Shown here: positions 1 to 11,866 of the stretch, piece by piece
How positions within the stretch are numbered: position 1 is the first letter of the stretch
Layout of the letters: every line of letters begins with the position of its first letter
Source: Trichinella spiralis
Taxonomy: Eukaryota; Nematoda; Enoplea; Trichinellida; Trichinellidae
Direction of reading: 5' to 3'
Assembly: GCA_000181795.3 (NCBI GenBank)
Contig: CM012955.1
Coordinates: 548,921 to 612,920 of the forward strand
DNA length: 64,000 nt
Notes under the pieces: generated by a model
The model's input: only the letters and a program-made list of their open reading frames with translations
The model's database searches: none
Told to the model about the DNA's origin: nothing
Translations under genes and position numbers: made by a program

Positions 1-207
1 GGTCGCACGTTTCATGAAAGTGTATTTGCCGAGATATTGAAAAAAACGTTGCGTGATTATGCGATTTTAGTAGAAGTAACAGAAAGTGAAAAAAAACACG
101 AATGCTGGATAATACGAAAGATAATTCAATTCTATGCATATTTTTACAGAAATTACAACTTATATCCTCCAGGCAATGTTCGTGATCCTAATAGGATTTG
201 TACCTGA
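1..207 (+). CDS. C-terminal 68 codons of an unidentified protein (5' end outside window)
   Basis: An open frame enters from the left edge in frame 1 and stops at TGA 205-207. The visible part is rich in charged and aromatic residues and ends with a tyrosine/proline-containing stretch (NLYPPGNVRDPNRICT). I do not recognise the family. A TTTTACAG at 142-149 looks like a 3' splice site, so part of the stretch could be intronic; the frame that reads straight through is the more protein-like one. The nearest gene downstream, the fucosidase, lies on the same strand 2.3 kb away. The open frame and its abrupt end are seen; that it is a gene end is inferred. Confidence 0.4.
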   Translation, partial: GRTFHESVFAEILKKTLRDYAILVEVTESEKKHECWIIRKIIQFYAYFYRNYNLYPPGNVRDPNRICT

Positions 208-2532
208 AATGCATTTTTGTAATACAGTAATCTTTAAAATAGAAAAATTTTATTTACGCAATTTTATTGATTGCAAACGATATAGAAATAAGAATTAATT
301 GAAATGAACACAATGAATTACACTTTTCATCTAATATTGCATTATTTCTCTCAATCAATGATACGTTTACAAACAAACAATTCTCTCAAATTTCTTATTT
401 TATAATAAATTTAGAATTATTCATAGTATCTGTAATTAATAATTGTATAATGTTGTTTCCATATGTGAAGAAAGAATTGATTAATACATTGCACTTCCCC
501 AGAGGAACACCTTGGCAATTTAGAGATTAGAATTGTCCGCAATTATTACATTTGGAAACTATTTTCTTGCAATATGCTCTTTTTTTATTCCAAAAATTCT
601 AAATGCTCAAATCGGTAACTTTATCAAATTTCTCAAAAAATTATCGATTTCTGGTTTTTCATAATTTACATAACTTTAAGTGGCATAAAATTGTTTCCAA
701 TAATCGTAAAATTATATTGCAATTCGCCATAGTTTCTGAGATACTTGGAATAATGTCCACTGTACATACTGGTGAATTAATTCCTTCAATGTTTCGAACA
801 AATACCATGCATGAGCTCAATAATGTGATATGTATTGTGAATATATTTAATTTCATAACTTTTATAATGAAGCTTAACCCTGGGCGACTACATATTATGC
901 TGATTATGCAAATCAGCATTGCATCGTTTTTAATTAGAGAAAGTGAATTCAACTATCCGCAAATTTGGTATAAATGGGAAGCTTGGTAAATGAAAAAGAT
1001 GCTAATAGGGCCCGCATTCTATGAATTGTTTACTTTAGTTGTTTACTTTTTAGCAACGTAAACACTGAAAACGCTTACGTTTTGTTTCGCGGGAAATAAT
1101 GATTATTTCACAGCTATAATATCAAAAATTTATTTCTATTAATCGTAAAAAAAGATGTATTAGTAAATATCTAACAGATTCCATGTCAGAAATGTTTGAT
1201 GTGCAGAATTTGGCAGTCTCTTCTTCGGTTGAAAGAGAGTTACTGATGGCCAACTTTCCTACGTATTAATTTCCGCAGTACCTGAAACTTGGAACCCATT
1301 TATTCCATACCTGCTGGTTAGTTTGGATTGAAACTCTTAAACTGAAACTTTTTTTAATATAAAAGTATAACAATCAAAAAAAAGTCCAAATTTGGAAAAC
1401 AAATTTTTTGCCGATTTTCACAAAAACAATCAAGTTTATAGCCCATGAAATTTTGGAAATTTTTCAGGAAAATTTTTTTTTACAAAAATTGTAGCGGTTG
1501 CTTGATATTGATCAGAAATTAGTAGTGAACTTCTGTAAACTTATCCGCAACGTATGTGATTGGGTATTTTTTGAGATATATCAGAAAAGTGTATCTGAAA
1601 ATAGTATTTGAATGAAGTCGAAATAAAAATAAATGAAAAGTAAATGTTATATAAATGTGTACATGAAGTGGCTTTGTTAATTTTTACAACGAATCTTTGA
1701 ATTTTTTCAGCCAGAAAAGAATTTATTTTATTGAAATTGTTGCTGACTTCCATTTATGGAAACCGAAACTTTCAAAATTTAAAACTTTTGTTCACTGAAT
1801 TTGTTGAGTGTTTACAATGCAGAGTTTAGAATTATCTATCTATAATCAATTTAATTTATTTATTGAAAAGTTTAATGTTAATGTGCCTATAGGAATGATG
1901 TGTATTTGGGTTATCGTCGTTACAATGGATTGTACAGAAATTTTTTGCAATTTTGGCTGTTGAATTTTTTTACTTTTATAAATGTTAGCAAATTTTGATT
2001 TTCCTAAAGTGAATGCAATTTGACTCCTTTTGCATTACAGTATACAATGTTTGTAAGATATCAGTTTACCATTCTTGCCAGCTGAACTGGAAACGGTGTC
2101 AATGAACCGAAGCAAAATATAAAGTCGAAGTTGTTCATTTATGAAAATAGAGAAAAAGATTAATTTACCGTTTCAAGCATGAAAAGCAAGCTGAATGAGG
2201 AGAAGCGAAGCGTCACCTGTAATCGTTGTTTTATAAGAATACTTGACCGATCGTGCTATTGATTGGACCGATGGAAAAATTCATTTGCTAGTTTCATAAT
2301 TCATGAATGACCTGAATAAAATGCGCTAAAAATTCAACAATTAAACAAATCGGTGTCAGATTTTGCATTGTATATTTTTGCAGAACGATTAACATTATAT
2401 ATTGGATAACAGAACGCTTAGAACAACACTGCCGTCTGTGGAAAGTTGATACGCATGGTCGATTTTCATGAAAATTGAAAGTAAAAAGGTTTAACGGCAG
2501 CAACAACAACAAATCTCATTCATTAGCACAAA
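208..2532. other. Intergenic, AT-rich, no supported gene
   Basis: About 2.3 kb between the partial gene and the fucosidase start. It contains many A/T runs and a 128-codon open stretch at 603-989 (+), partly mirrored by an open frame on the other strand. That stretch has no recognisable domain, and nothing marks it as coding. The proximal few hundred bases before 2533 presumably hold the fucosidase promoter; I see no clear TATA box or motif. Confidence 0.5.
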
Positions 2533-4782
2533 ATGTCCAGTGCCTTATTTGGTGTTATTATATTTTTCCTTGCATTAGAAAAAATTTCATCGAAATTTCA
2601 ATATTCACCTGATTGGGATTCTTTAGACAGTCGCCCATTGCCAAAATGGTATGACAACGCAAAATTCGGCATTTTTATCCATTGGGGTGTTTATTCTGTT
2701 CCATCTTATGGAGCTGCGGAATGGTTCTGGTACCACTGGAAAATTTCAAAACGACTGAAGGAAACAAATTTCATGAAACAAAATTTCAAACCAAATTTTA
2801 GTTATGTCGACTTCGCACCAATGTTTACATGTGAATTTTTTGATCCTGAACAGTTCGTTAAATTAATAAAAATATCCGGAGCTAAGTAAGTTCATTTTTA
2901 CACTATTGTTTCGCAAATGAAAACTTTTATTTAAAAATTTTCAATTATGCAAGCGCAATTTATTGAAATTTGAAATATGACTGTTGAAATTTATTTAAAG
3001 ATATTTCGTTTTAACGAGTAAACATCACGAAGGCTACACTATGTGGCCAAGTAAATATTCGTGGAATTGGAATAGTATGGATGTAGGCCCAAAACGAGAT
3101 ATCGTCGGTAGGATTGTTTTGACTTGTTAAAAATTCATTTTTAAAAAAGAATTTCCAGGAGAATTAGCCAAACATGCTCAAAAGGCTGGAATTGATTTTG
3201 GCTTGTATTATTCGTTGTACGAATGGTTTAATCCATTGTACCAGTCGGATAAAGCAGCAAATTTTAAAAAACAAGACTATGTAAATGTGAGTAAACGCTT
3301 AAATTTGTGAAAAATATTATTATTTATGAGGAAAAGCAACTTTCAATCGAGCAATAATGATCTCTTTTTGTTTTGCAGCAATAATTTATCCTTTTCATTC
3401 TTTTAATCGTTTTGAATTTCTTATAAATGTAATTTCATTAAAAGAGATTTAATTAACACAGGAAAAGCAATCATTTGAAACACTGTTGTGCCATGAATGA
3501 TGAAATAATATTCAAACTGCGATTAAATAACAAAAATATTTAAGCAACTTTTCATTTTATTAATCTCCACTACATAAACTCTAAAGATTGAAAGATGAAA
3601 TTATCAAAAAGTTACCAATTCTGCTTCTTCATCTCATAGTCTGTTGTAATACCACAACTGATGGAAATCATCTATAAATATCAACCCAAAGTATTATGGA
3701 GTGATGGTGACTGGGAAGCAGCTGATGCCTACTGGAATTCTACCAAATTTTTGGCATGGCTTTATAATGAAAGGTAATTCACGTTAAAAATAATTCAGGT
3801 ATCCAACTAATGTATATTTTAATAAATTAAAATACGACTTTCATTGCAACGCATAATATAATAAAAGTTTAACGGTTTAACACTTTTACTGTTAACGCAG
3901 TCCCGTGAAAGAAGTTGTTGTCGTTAATGACCGTTGGGGCAGAGGTACCATGTGTAAGCACGGTGATTTTTACACTTGTGGCGATCGTTTTCAACCGAGT
4001 AAGGAATATAATTTTAATACTGAATTTAATTCCACGTAAAACTGATTTAGCAACTCTGCAAAAACACAAATGGGAAAGTTGCATTACAATTGATCGAGAA
4101 TCGTGGGGTTTCCGGCGTGAAGCTACGTTAAAGGACTATCATACTGTCGAAGAATTAATTGAAATTTTAATACGCACTGTGAGGTAAAAATTATCCAATC
4201 AGCGCTGTGTCAAATTTATTTCGAAAAACAATTTTCTGCTGTAGTTTCGGAGGTAATCTTCTTTTGAATGTTGGTCCAACGCATTACGGCAAAATCACGC
4301 CAATTTTCGAAGAACGACTAAGACAAATTGGTCAATGGTTAGCAATCAATGGTGAAGCAGTTTATTCTACCAAGCCCTGGTCATATCAACAGGAACCAAA
4401 ATTAAACTTCGTGTGGTAAAATGGATTTTCACTTTTACCATGTTGCCAGTTTAATGCATTAGTTTTCAGGTATACCTCTCGTGTATACGATGAAAGTAAT
4501 TCTATATTCAGTATGCTATTTCAAAGGACAAAAAGTACAACAGTTTACGCAATATTACTCAAATGGCCAGACAACTCATTACTTTCATTGGAAACTATCG
4601 CAGCAAACAATCTTACAAAAATTTCAATGCTTGGATTTCCAGAATATCTGTCTTTTCGTTTCAAAAATCCAAGTGGTATTGAAATTGACCTAAGCAATTT
4701 AAATCCAATCAATTTACCGTCGAAGTGGGCATGGGTTATCAAAATGGAAAATATTGCGAGTGCGTTGGAAATGGAATCTTAA
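2533..4782 (+). CDS. Alpha-L-fucosidase, glycoside hydrolase family 29
   Basis: Eight exons: 2533-2885, 3001-3107, 3159-3286, 3640-3773, 3901-3998, 4051-4183, 4245-4415, 4470-4782, giving 478 aa, close to the 466 aa of human FUCA1. The enzyme removes terminal alpha-L-fucose from glycans, normally in the lysosome or outside the cell. An N-terminal hydrophobic segment (residues 1-20) looks like a signal peptide. The GH29 signatures are present: [19 protein letters not shown] near residue 50, a KHHEGYTMW block, and LWSDGDWE, where Asp218 matches the family's catalytic nucleophile. The C-terminal beta-sandwich region (WYTS onward) is also present. All introns join in frame and are 51-353 nt. The start follows a weak CATTAG acceptor by 6 nt. 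The gene looks intact. Family assignment is firm; subcellular site is inferred. Confidence 0.95.
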
Positions 4783-4912
4783 ATCTAATTTATACTGCTT
4801 AACTGCAAAGTAAACAATATGCCAATACATTAATTTTTACAAATAAGATGATTCAAATTCTAACTATAATTCGTCTCTCTCATATTAAAGAAATTCAAGC
4901 GGCACGTCCTCT

Positions 4913-5662
4913 CTACGTTTTTCTATATAAATGATTATCGTGACCTTCATCATTCCCTGTTTCCAATTTTGTCAGCATTGCATTCCACACTGCAAATTGC
5001 TTAGAAAAGGAAAAAATCAAATCATTGTAAAGCTGAAGCAGTTGACTAGCTTTTCGCTGAATACTAAAAATAACAATTAAAAAGAAAAAATACATATTAT
5101 CAGAACTTACCATTCTTTCTCTGCTATTGCCGTTAAGAAATTTTCAGAAGTACGCGTTAATTCAGATGGATAAGAATTCACCACACGAATACTCTCTGAA
5201 TTCAAAACCGGAGAAAAGCTGGAAACTTTTGCAAACATCGCTATGAGTGCCTTTAATGAATCCATTTTCAGCATGATCAATTGTAATTTAGCATTTGGAG
5301 ATAATAAAATCTAAATTTTACAACAATAACAACAGCAATAATAATAAACTATGCCGAAAAATATACCTCGATGAAAAACCTTGGCTGAATAATATCACAT
5401 GCCTCTTTGCACTCTTGTAGATATTCTATGACCTGTAAATGAACAATCAAAAATACTAAATCACTACGCATATTAAAATTCCGTTAAAACAACATGATAA
5501 TTTATTAATAATTACCTTTGACTTATTTTGCAAAAATTCATTAAGAGCCAGTTTTGTAGTTTTGTATTGACTCAAAATGCTTTCTTCAAAATTTTCAGAT
5601 ACTTCTGACTGAGTTCTAATCAACGTTTCCAGCTGGCTCATCCTCTTTTCAAGAAAGTTCAT
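4913..5662 (-). CDS. DCTN3: Dynactin subunit 3 (p24)
   Basis: Four exons on the minus strand: 5662-5516, 5432-5367, 5310-5111, 5063-4913, giving 187 aa against 186 aa in human DCTN3. p24 is a helical subunit of the dynactin shoulder, which links dynein to cargo. Evidence is colinear similarity to the human protein: an N-terminal coiled coil, the PNAKLQLI segment (human DASKLQFI), LNSESIRVV (human LDSASIKAV), and LYNDLIFSFSKQFAVW (human EYNKTTMLLSKQFVQW). I chose ATG 5662 because an ATTGCAG acceptor ends one base upstream, which suggests trans-splicing; an in-frame ATG at 5674 would lie upstream of that acceptor. The gene follows LSM4 on the same strand. This is a fast-evolving family, so a domain search would easily miss it. 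Confidence 0.87.
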
Positions 5663-6415
5663 ACTGCAATTCATGATACCTCACAAAAAACTTTTACTCC
5701 TCGTATTATACTGTAATTAATAGCATACAGGAACAATTACAGTAACTCATCCAAAACATGATAATATACAACCAAAAGTTACGCTTTTCTCATGTATAAA
5801 TTAAATTTTATATTTATTGTTTTTTAAAAAGCCATTAAATAAGTTAGGTTTATTAATAAACAGTTTTTTACATTTAACAGTTTTAAGAATAACATTATTC
5901 AGTAATATGATGGGCTCATTTTATCATGATTGAGTGATTAACATTTATTTGAAAATATCATTATAAAATCAGAAAAAATACAAAAAACGCTAAAATAATT
6001 ACGACAGTAAAAATGCAATTTTGTCGACAGGCCCCTAAAAAAAGAAAAATATTTTAAAACTGAAATAACTGCACTTGAATTGTTACGTGATGTCGAACTG
6101 TGGTTTTTAAAAGGTTTTACTCGATTATTGAAACAACAGTTGTGCAATATTGCAGGTTGTTGGTGTATAACATTCAATCGGGGTCAGCTGATAGCCAGTT
6201 AATACTTCAGCCATCTGAATAACTGTAAAATGAATCCATAATAACGAAGTATACATTCACAAGCTAAAATTTGACTAATGTCGTAATCGCATCACTATAC
6301 GTAAAAAGTAAATATCATTTATAATAAAAACAAAAAAACAACAAACATATGAAAGTATAAGTATGCGTTTATACAATTACAATTTTATTCATTTGTATAA
6401 ATCTTTGTTTCCAGC
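5663..6415. other. Spacer between DCTN3 and LSM4
   Basis: About 750 bases, AT-rich, with an AATAAA-type signal shortly after the LSM4 stop on the minus strand (near 6380). It contains the micro-ORF described separately at 6125-6214; otherwise I see nothing functional. Confidence 0.4.
6125..6214 (-). CDS. Possible micro-ORF behind a start-proximal splice acceptor
   Basis: A 29-codon frame (MAEVLTGYQLTPIECYTPTT...) begins with ATG at 6214. A strong TTTTACAG acceptor (ending at 6223) lies 8 nt upstream, the same arrangement seen at the certain genes of this window. The frame stops at 6125-6127. Downstream on the same strand two further acceptor-like sequences occur (before 6060 and before 6035), so this could be the first exon of a slightly longer small protein. 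I recognise no family. The position between LSM4 and DCTN3 would fit a small operon, but this is inference; a spurious acceptor is equally possible. Confidence 0.22.
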   Translation of the reverse strand: MAEVLTGYQLTPIECYTPTTCNIAQLLFQ

Positions 6416-6778
6416 TTAATATTTATGTTGCGATGTATTTTGAACTTTATTCTTTTCTGAACTGACCATGTTTTTGATCAGACTCTTTCTCTTAGCATTT
6501 TCTCTTTGATGCTTTCTAGTTTCTTTAATTTCATCTCTTACACAATCCATTACTTCTTCTGGAATACGTAAATATTTGATACTGCAGCCACGTATGAATG
6601 CTTCAGGAATGCGCCAAAATCGATCACCTTCTTTTGAAGTGCATATAACATCTCGTAAATGAACATTCATCCAACAGTCGCAAGCTTCCAGATGACCATT
6701 ATATGTTTCACCATTTTTCAGTTCTATCAACATTGGATGATTCTGAGCTGTCCGTAGCAACGTCAGTGGAAAAACCAT
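6416..6778 (-). CDS. LSM4: U6 snRNA-associated Sm-like protein LSm4
   Basis: Single-exon frame of 120 aa. LSm4 is part of the Lsm1-7 ring (mRNA decapping in the cytoplasm) and the Lsm2-8 ring (U6 snRNA in the nucleus). The Sm1 motif ([21 protein letters not shown]), the conserved [24 protein letters not shown], and the Sm2 motif [14 protein letters not shown] match LSM4 almost residue for residue. The start ATG 6778 is chosen because the family begins M-x-P-L and because a TTTTTTAG acceptor ends 2 nt upstream; an in-frame ATG at 6811 lies upstream of that acceptor. The tail after about residue 90 is lysine-rich ([10 protein letters not shown], ending SQHKY) and lacks the RG/RGG repeats typical of animal LSM4. 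Confidence 0.96.
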   Translation of the reverse strand: MVFPLTLLRTAQNHPMLIELKNGETYNGHLEACDCWMNVHLRDVICTSKEGDRFWRIPEAFIRGCSIKYLRIPEEVMDCVRDEIKETRKHQRENAKRKSLIKNMVSSEKNKVQNTSQHKY

Positions 6779-8389
6779 TTCTAAAAAATCGAAGTGAAAA
6801 AAGGACAACACGAACTTTGTGTTACTTCATAAGAAGAACTAATAAATTAATGATAACTAAATTAAAAGGTGAGTTAATATTATTTTACGAAAAAAATTTG
6901 GCATACAGAAAATCGATGCCATAATTTAAAGTATCAAAGTATAAACAATCTTTATTTACATTCAGTAATTTAACAAATTCAAGAATGAATCTTACAGTTA
7001 TCATATTTCCATAGTTATTAAAGTTTAAATACTTCATAGTAATATATTTATATAAATAATTCCATAAAATTATCATACTCATGCATATTGAAATCACTAT
7101 ATAATATTCAGAAAGAAATCGAATACTGTAGTAAACCAGATACTACTTTTATAGTAAGAAACATAAAACAGCCCACAATATAAAATATTAATATTGAACT
7201 ATGTTCACTTAATTTTTTACATTTTCTAATTTTAGTCTATTTATTACGTTTCCATCCGTTATTACCAACAGCAATACGGCATAGGTTCTATAGTATATTC
7301 TCTTACAATCTGATCTTCAAGTTCGTCCCGCAATACTCGATATGACGGGCGATTTAAAAGGGATGTCGCTGGTCTTGTTCAAGCAAGCTAATGCTCTTCG
7401 CACAACAGCGAACGAAATACCGAGTATGGAATTTCATTTCAATAATTGAAGTCAACAGAGAACAGAGAAAATTGCGAACAAACCGACCGTTCAGATAGTA
7501 ACACACAACGCTAATGTTCGTGATCTCTGCAACACGCTGCTCACAACTACCGCACGGCTCGCTCAGTCAGAATGATACTGATTTTCCTCCTCGCTTTCCT
7601 CGCATTCATGGCGCGAAAGAAATTCGATACCACGGTCTCTGTTGGTCATAAATCCATTTCTGTCATTCTCCTCTCTGTTGTCAGGAAGTGACCGATCTGG
7701 TCCCGCGACACCGGCTCACATATCGCTGATACATGTTCCTTCTCAAATGTCAATTCTGACAGATAGATGTGAAGCAAACAACAATTACTCTACTTCCTTT
7801 GAACCATGTAAACACGACCATAAAAATAACAAAAAATAGAAATAGAAAGGAATTTCTAACGTTCGAGGTAAACACAACACGTTCAGGAGACAAAAATAAG
7901 AAATGCAATTTCCAACAGTTCATTACTCAATAATTTTCAGAATCCTAACAATCCCAAAATCACGCAATCTCAAGAAGCTATAATCTAAAGTTTCCCAAAA
8001 GATACTTTACATAACGAACATTACGCAACTATGTTCATAACAGCTCTATTGCTGGTTAACGTTTTTCCTGCATTAGTAATATTATAATACAAAATACCCT
8101 TATTAAAAATAAAAAATATAACACATAAATTCATCATACGCCAACTGATCGCAAAGGATTGGGAACATGTGATCGCCGACTTACTAAAACTACACTATAT
8201 TTTTAGCAATTCCATATTCCATCATTGACTGTACACAACTGTTTGGTGAATTACCAAAAGCCAATCATTTTCGGTGTCGATGCACATTATATGCTTTCAA
8301 AAATTAAAAAACTTTTACTTTCATCTCATATTTACAGTATATTCTTCAATGTGTGGCATATTCAAAACAAAATTTTAATAATTAAATCT
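6779..8389. other. Intergenic; moderately GC-richer patch 7250-7800
   Basis: Upstream of LSM4. The first 450 bases are very AT-rich; 7250-7800 is clearly richer in CG dinucleotides but carries no open frame longer than about 65 codons. It may hold the LSM4 promoter or an old repeat; I recognise neither. From about 8390 the sequence matches repeat copy B. Confidence 0.4.
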
Positions 8390-11180
8390 TCGGTTTCGCG
8401 CATCCTGCAATGTACCTGTATACGAAGGTTCAAAAACTAATGCCTAACCCACTGATCAAATTCGCAGATATAAAATACTGCTTATCTAACACAATATCCA
8501 AATATTCATAGAAAATGTCAAATAAAAATCATACTTCATTGTGAGATAAAAAACAGTAAACAAAAAACTAATTCTGAAAATCAAGATCAATTTACATACT
8601 GTAAAATAAAACAAATGTAATATTGAGATTAATTACTAGAAAGTAAATCAAAAATAAACTACTGAAAATGAAGTACCCGTTACCAAAAAAATTCTGATAA
8701 TGAACAAGATGATAAAAAACAGAAGACGCATTAAATAACAGAAATTAGATGCGTCTGTCACTAATGAGACAGCAAAATTGACCCATTTTACAGGATAATT
8801 TGGTGGCGGCATTTGTCCTACTTCTGTCATTGACTATGCAGCTTTCCTTATTCAATGAGTGCGCCTCGTTCAATGCTTACTGCCTTACATTGTTAGCATT
8901 TCTTCACACAGTTTACCAACAGTCCACATTTCACATGCTAGTTTTAATGTATTAGTTCATAGAAAGCTTACCTATTTAGATTTTTTAGTTTTCAATGTTT
9001 AAATTCATCAGCAGATGAAAGCTAAACATGAAATTTAACACAAACGCACCTTCCGTCTTATTACCTTATCACAAATTGGATAAAACAAGAAATTCCAACT
9101 CGATTGAAAGCAGTGGCGTTCACATGTCTTGCGATAACAGCGTGCGCATTGAAAAAGACAAACGACGCATTAATTACAGATTTCGCCGGTTTGTATTATT
9201 TCTGAGAGGCGATAATGCTTAAAAAATCTTTGTACTGCAGAATAGCAAACATTTTTAATAATTAATAACAAAACAACAATAAAATATTCACAAAAGAATA
9301 ACCAACATTTACGAAAAACATATATACTATATGATGATCACCCAAATAACATAATATTTAACCATGAATCGACATATCCTCTTGCAGAGCAGTTACAGCA
9401 CTTCATTCAACAAACTCCTGAATTTGGTTTTGCGCCAAATCTTTCTTTATCCATGCATTAAAGTCACCCAGAGCGAAACGCTGATGGGGCAAGCGTTTCA
9501 CCAAAATCGTTTCCATTGCAACTATCTCTTCTTCGGAACTTATTCCAAAAATGCATAATCTACCAATCAAAGAACCATAAACATAGCATACAAACTGGCA
9601 GCAGTCGTTCATCCATAAGCCAATCCACACCACTTCTTTACTATTGTAGCGTCAGAATGCAAAAGCCATAAACCATTCGATTCTATCCTACAGGTCAATG
9701 CAGTCGCTAGAACTGCTTCCACCCTTATGTCACGGGAGTGTCCTGATTCGAAGCCTTTTCTGGCCACTCTGATGAGATGATTTCTTTACTCTATGCATTT
9801 ATCTACATTATTCGGTGCCCAAAATTTTTAGTAGACCGGATACTCCATTTCAGACAATGCTTGTCTATCGCATCTTCTTTCTTCAAGCCATTTACAATCT
9901 TCCTTGCCAAAACATTATTATTGCGTAGTAGTAGATAAACTGGTAGTAGTTGCTCATCGGTAAAACAATCCGCACCATTTGCTTATTCTTGTGCTGACTG
10001 AATTCAAATGTCATAAAGCCTTCAAATCCTTGCCTGTGCAATCGCAAAGATCACAGCATACCACATGATAATCTTTAAATTCTTTTAATTTCCGGGTTAC
10101 TACCCATCCAAACACACAAGATTTCACGTGCGTGAATAGTTAACGTAAGGATAACATTCGGAGAGTATTCAGCATTATACTGAGGCCGACACTGATCACA
10201 GTATTATCCAGTCACAATTTGGTGCGCAAACTGGCAGTCCACGTACGGCTTTTACCATTCCAATAAATAGTCACCGCATGTGGATGGGTTGGATGGAATC
10301 AGTTCCTGTCTAGTGTAGATGGAGTTTTCTTCGCATACCGCATGCAGTTCAAAGCAGTTAAAGGATTGATGGTCAGTTCGGTGTAGTTGTTTCTTCGCTG
10401 TTGCGTAGTGATCGTGACGGGCGCACCATAACGATCAAAACTATCAGTATCGCGCAGCAATTTTTCATTCTATGCAACTCTGTTCGCTGCTGGCCACGTC
10501 ATTTCTTCACTAAAATGAGCCTTCCTGTTTCAAACACACCATCCAATCGTTTACACTTCACAGTTCCACTGTGACGCTTCCACAACCATGATATTCGTGA
10601 AAATGACGTCACAGAATTTTAGACCATGCGAATCAACATTCCCATTGATCTGACCGATGATGAGGCATGCTGATCTTCACTATAGAGCGAAATTATGTTT
10701 TAGAAAATGTAACCTGGTCTGCAAGCCAGTAAAAATCTAAAACACAATAAGCATACGCTCATAAATCAGCACTATGATGTCACCACATCGTTTGTGTGAT
10801 TTGCAGGTGCATTACAGTAATTTGTCGAATACCGTACTTAGAAATGCATTTTCGTTTTTCCTCCCTCATTATTAGTTAATATCATGAAAATAATCAGAAA
10901 TACATATGCACATATTCAATATTTTTTCATGATTGATGGTTAGGTTTCTCAGAAACACAATGGTATGCGTTTCTGTTTCACATAATTCCGTTTCAAAAAG
11001 AAACTCAGTTTATAGTTGCACAAACAAATTTTACAATTCACTGATAACGACTGTTTGAAAATCATTTTATAATAATTACATTTAAAAGATTGTGGTGCCT
11101 GAAATCATTACTGTATTAAAGTACAATCAAGAATTAATCATATTATTGAATTTTTGTAATTTCGGCTTTCGTACATAATT
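8390..11180 (-). repeat. Inverted repeat copy A (partner of 45900-48990)
   Basis: The reverse complement of this stretch aligns with copy B over about 2.8 kb. Roughly 9005-10970 is a core that looks about 97% identical by eye to B 46152-48340; the arms 8390-9000 and 10970-11180 are clearly homologous but much more diverged (about 70-85%). The strand given is the one on which copy B's plus-strand reading frames occur. Short open pieces exist in the core (for example 9403-9633 on the minus strand and 9028-9222 on the plus strand), but the coding content is decayed and I recognise no transposase, reverse transcriptase or host family. I could not find terminal inverted repeats or target-site duplications. 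It may be an old mobile element or a segmental duplication. Confidence 0.85.
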
Positions 11181-11866
11181 TTAACTTTATTTGATTATTG
11201 TGAATAAGTTTTTACAACATTTAAAAAGAATATTTCATATGCGTATGAAATATCTTACTCGAGTAGGAAATTTGTATTTTTATGTTAATGAACATTAACA
11301 AACAATTGATGTTTATCATGTTTGAATGCTTTGTTTTTGAATTTTTTTCCACTGCATGAATAAATTTATTTCATAAAATTTGAATTTTAGATTTCAAACT
11401 GAAAATGTAATGGCACAAATTAGCACGGGGTTCGTTAAGAGATGGCTTTATATTTCACCTCAGTAGCAGAATGTGATATGCATAATGTTAAAAATTGATA
11501 GGCTGACAACACTTGTCAAAATTTTATGAAATGTTTGCAGAAATTTGGGGAATTAGGTTTTTTCCATTTTTATTAAGCACTGAAAACTGTAATTTACTTT
11601 AAAAATTGTAAAATTCCAATACTTTTCATTTTTATTCTCACTAAAAAAGTGCCATTTTCAGCCCTTTTAACATTTACTAATAAATAATGGCGATAACACG
11701 ATATAAAACAAATATATCCCTAAATTCAGTTGACACGGTTTAACAATTTTCAGAAAATAAAGTACTACAAGAGGGAAGAGCTCCCATTCTTGAAGTTTCT
11801 GTTAAAACTGTTGCAACTTTGCCAGCAGCTAAAAACAAAAAGTTGACCATATATCTGTTTCATCGT
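11181..11866. other. AT-rich spacer between repeat A and PRELI gene
   Basis: About 690 bases with no open frame of note. Very weak similarity to the sequence beyond copy B may continue here but I cannot support it. It includes the presumed 3' untranslated region of the PRELI-domain gene. Confidence 0.4.

Noticed and set aside
603-989. 128-codon plus-strand open stretch before the fucosidase
   Set aside because: No recognisable family and a 97-codon frame opposite; length is near what chance allows in 64 kb.
9403-9633. GDFNA motif in the decayed frame of repeat copies A and B, resembling the endonuclease domain of LINEs
   Set aside because: Only these few residues match; no other endonuclease or reverse-transcriptase motif was seen in either copy, so no LINE assignment is justified.
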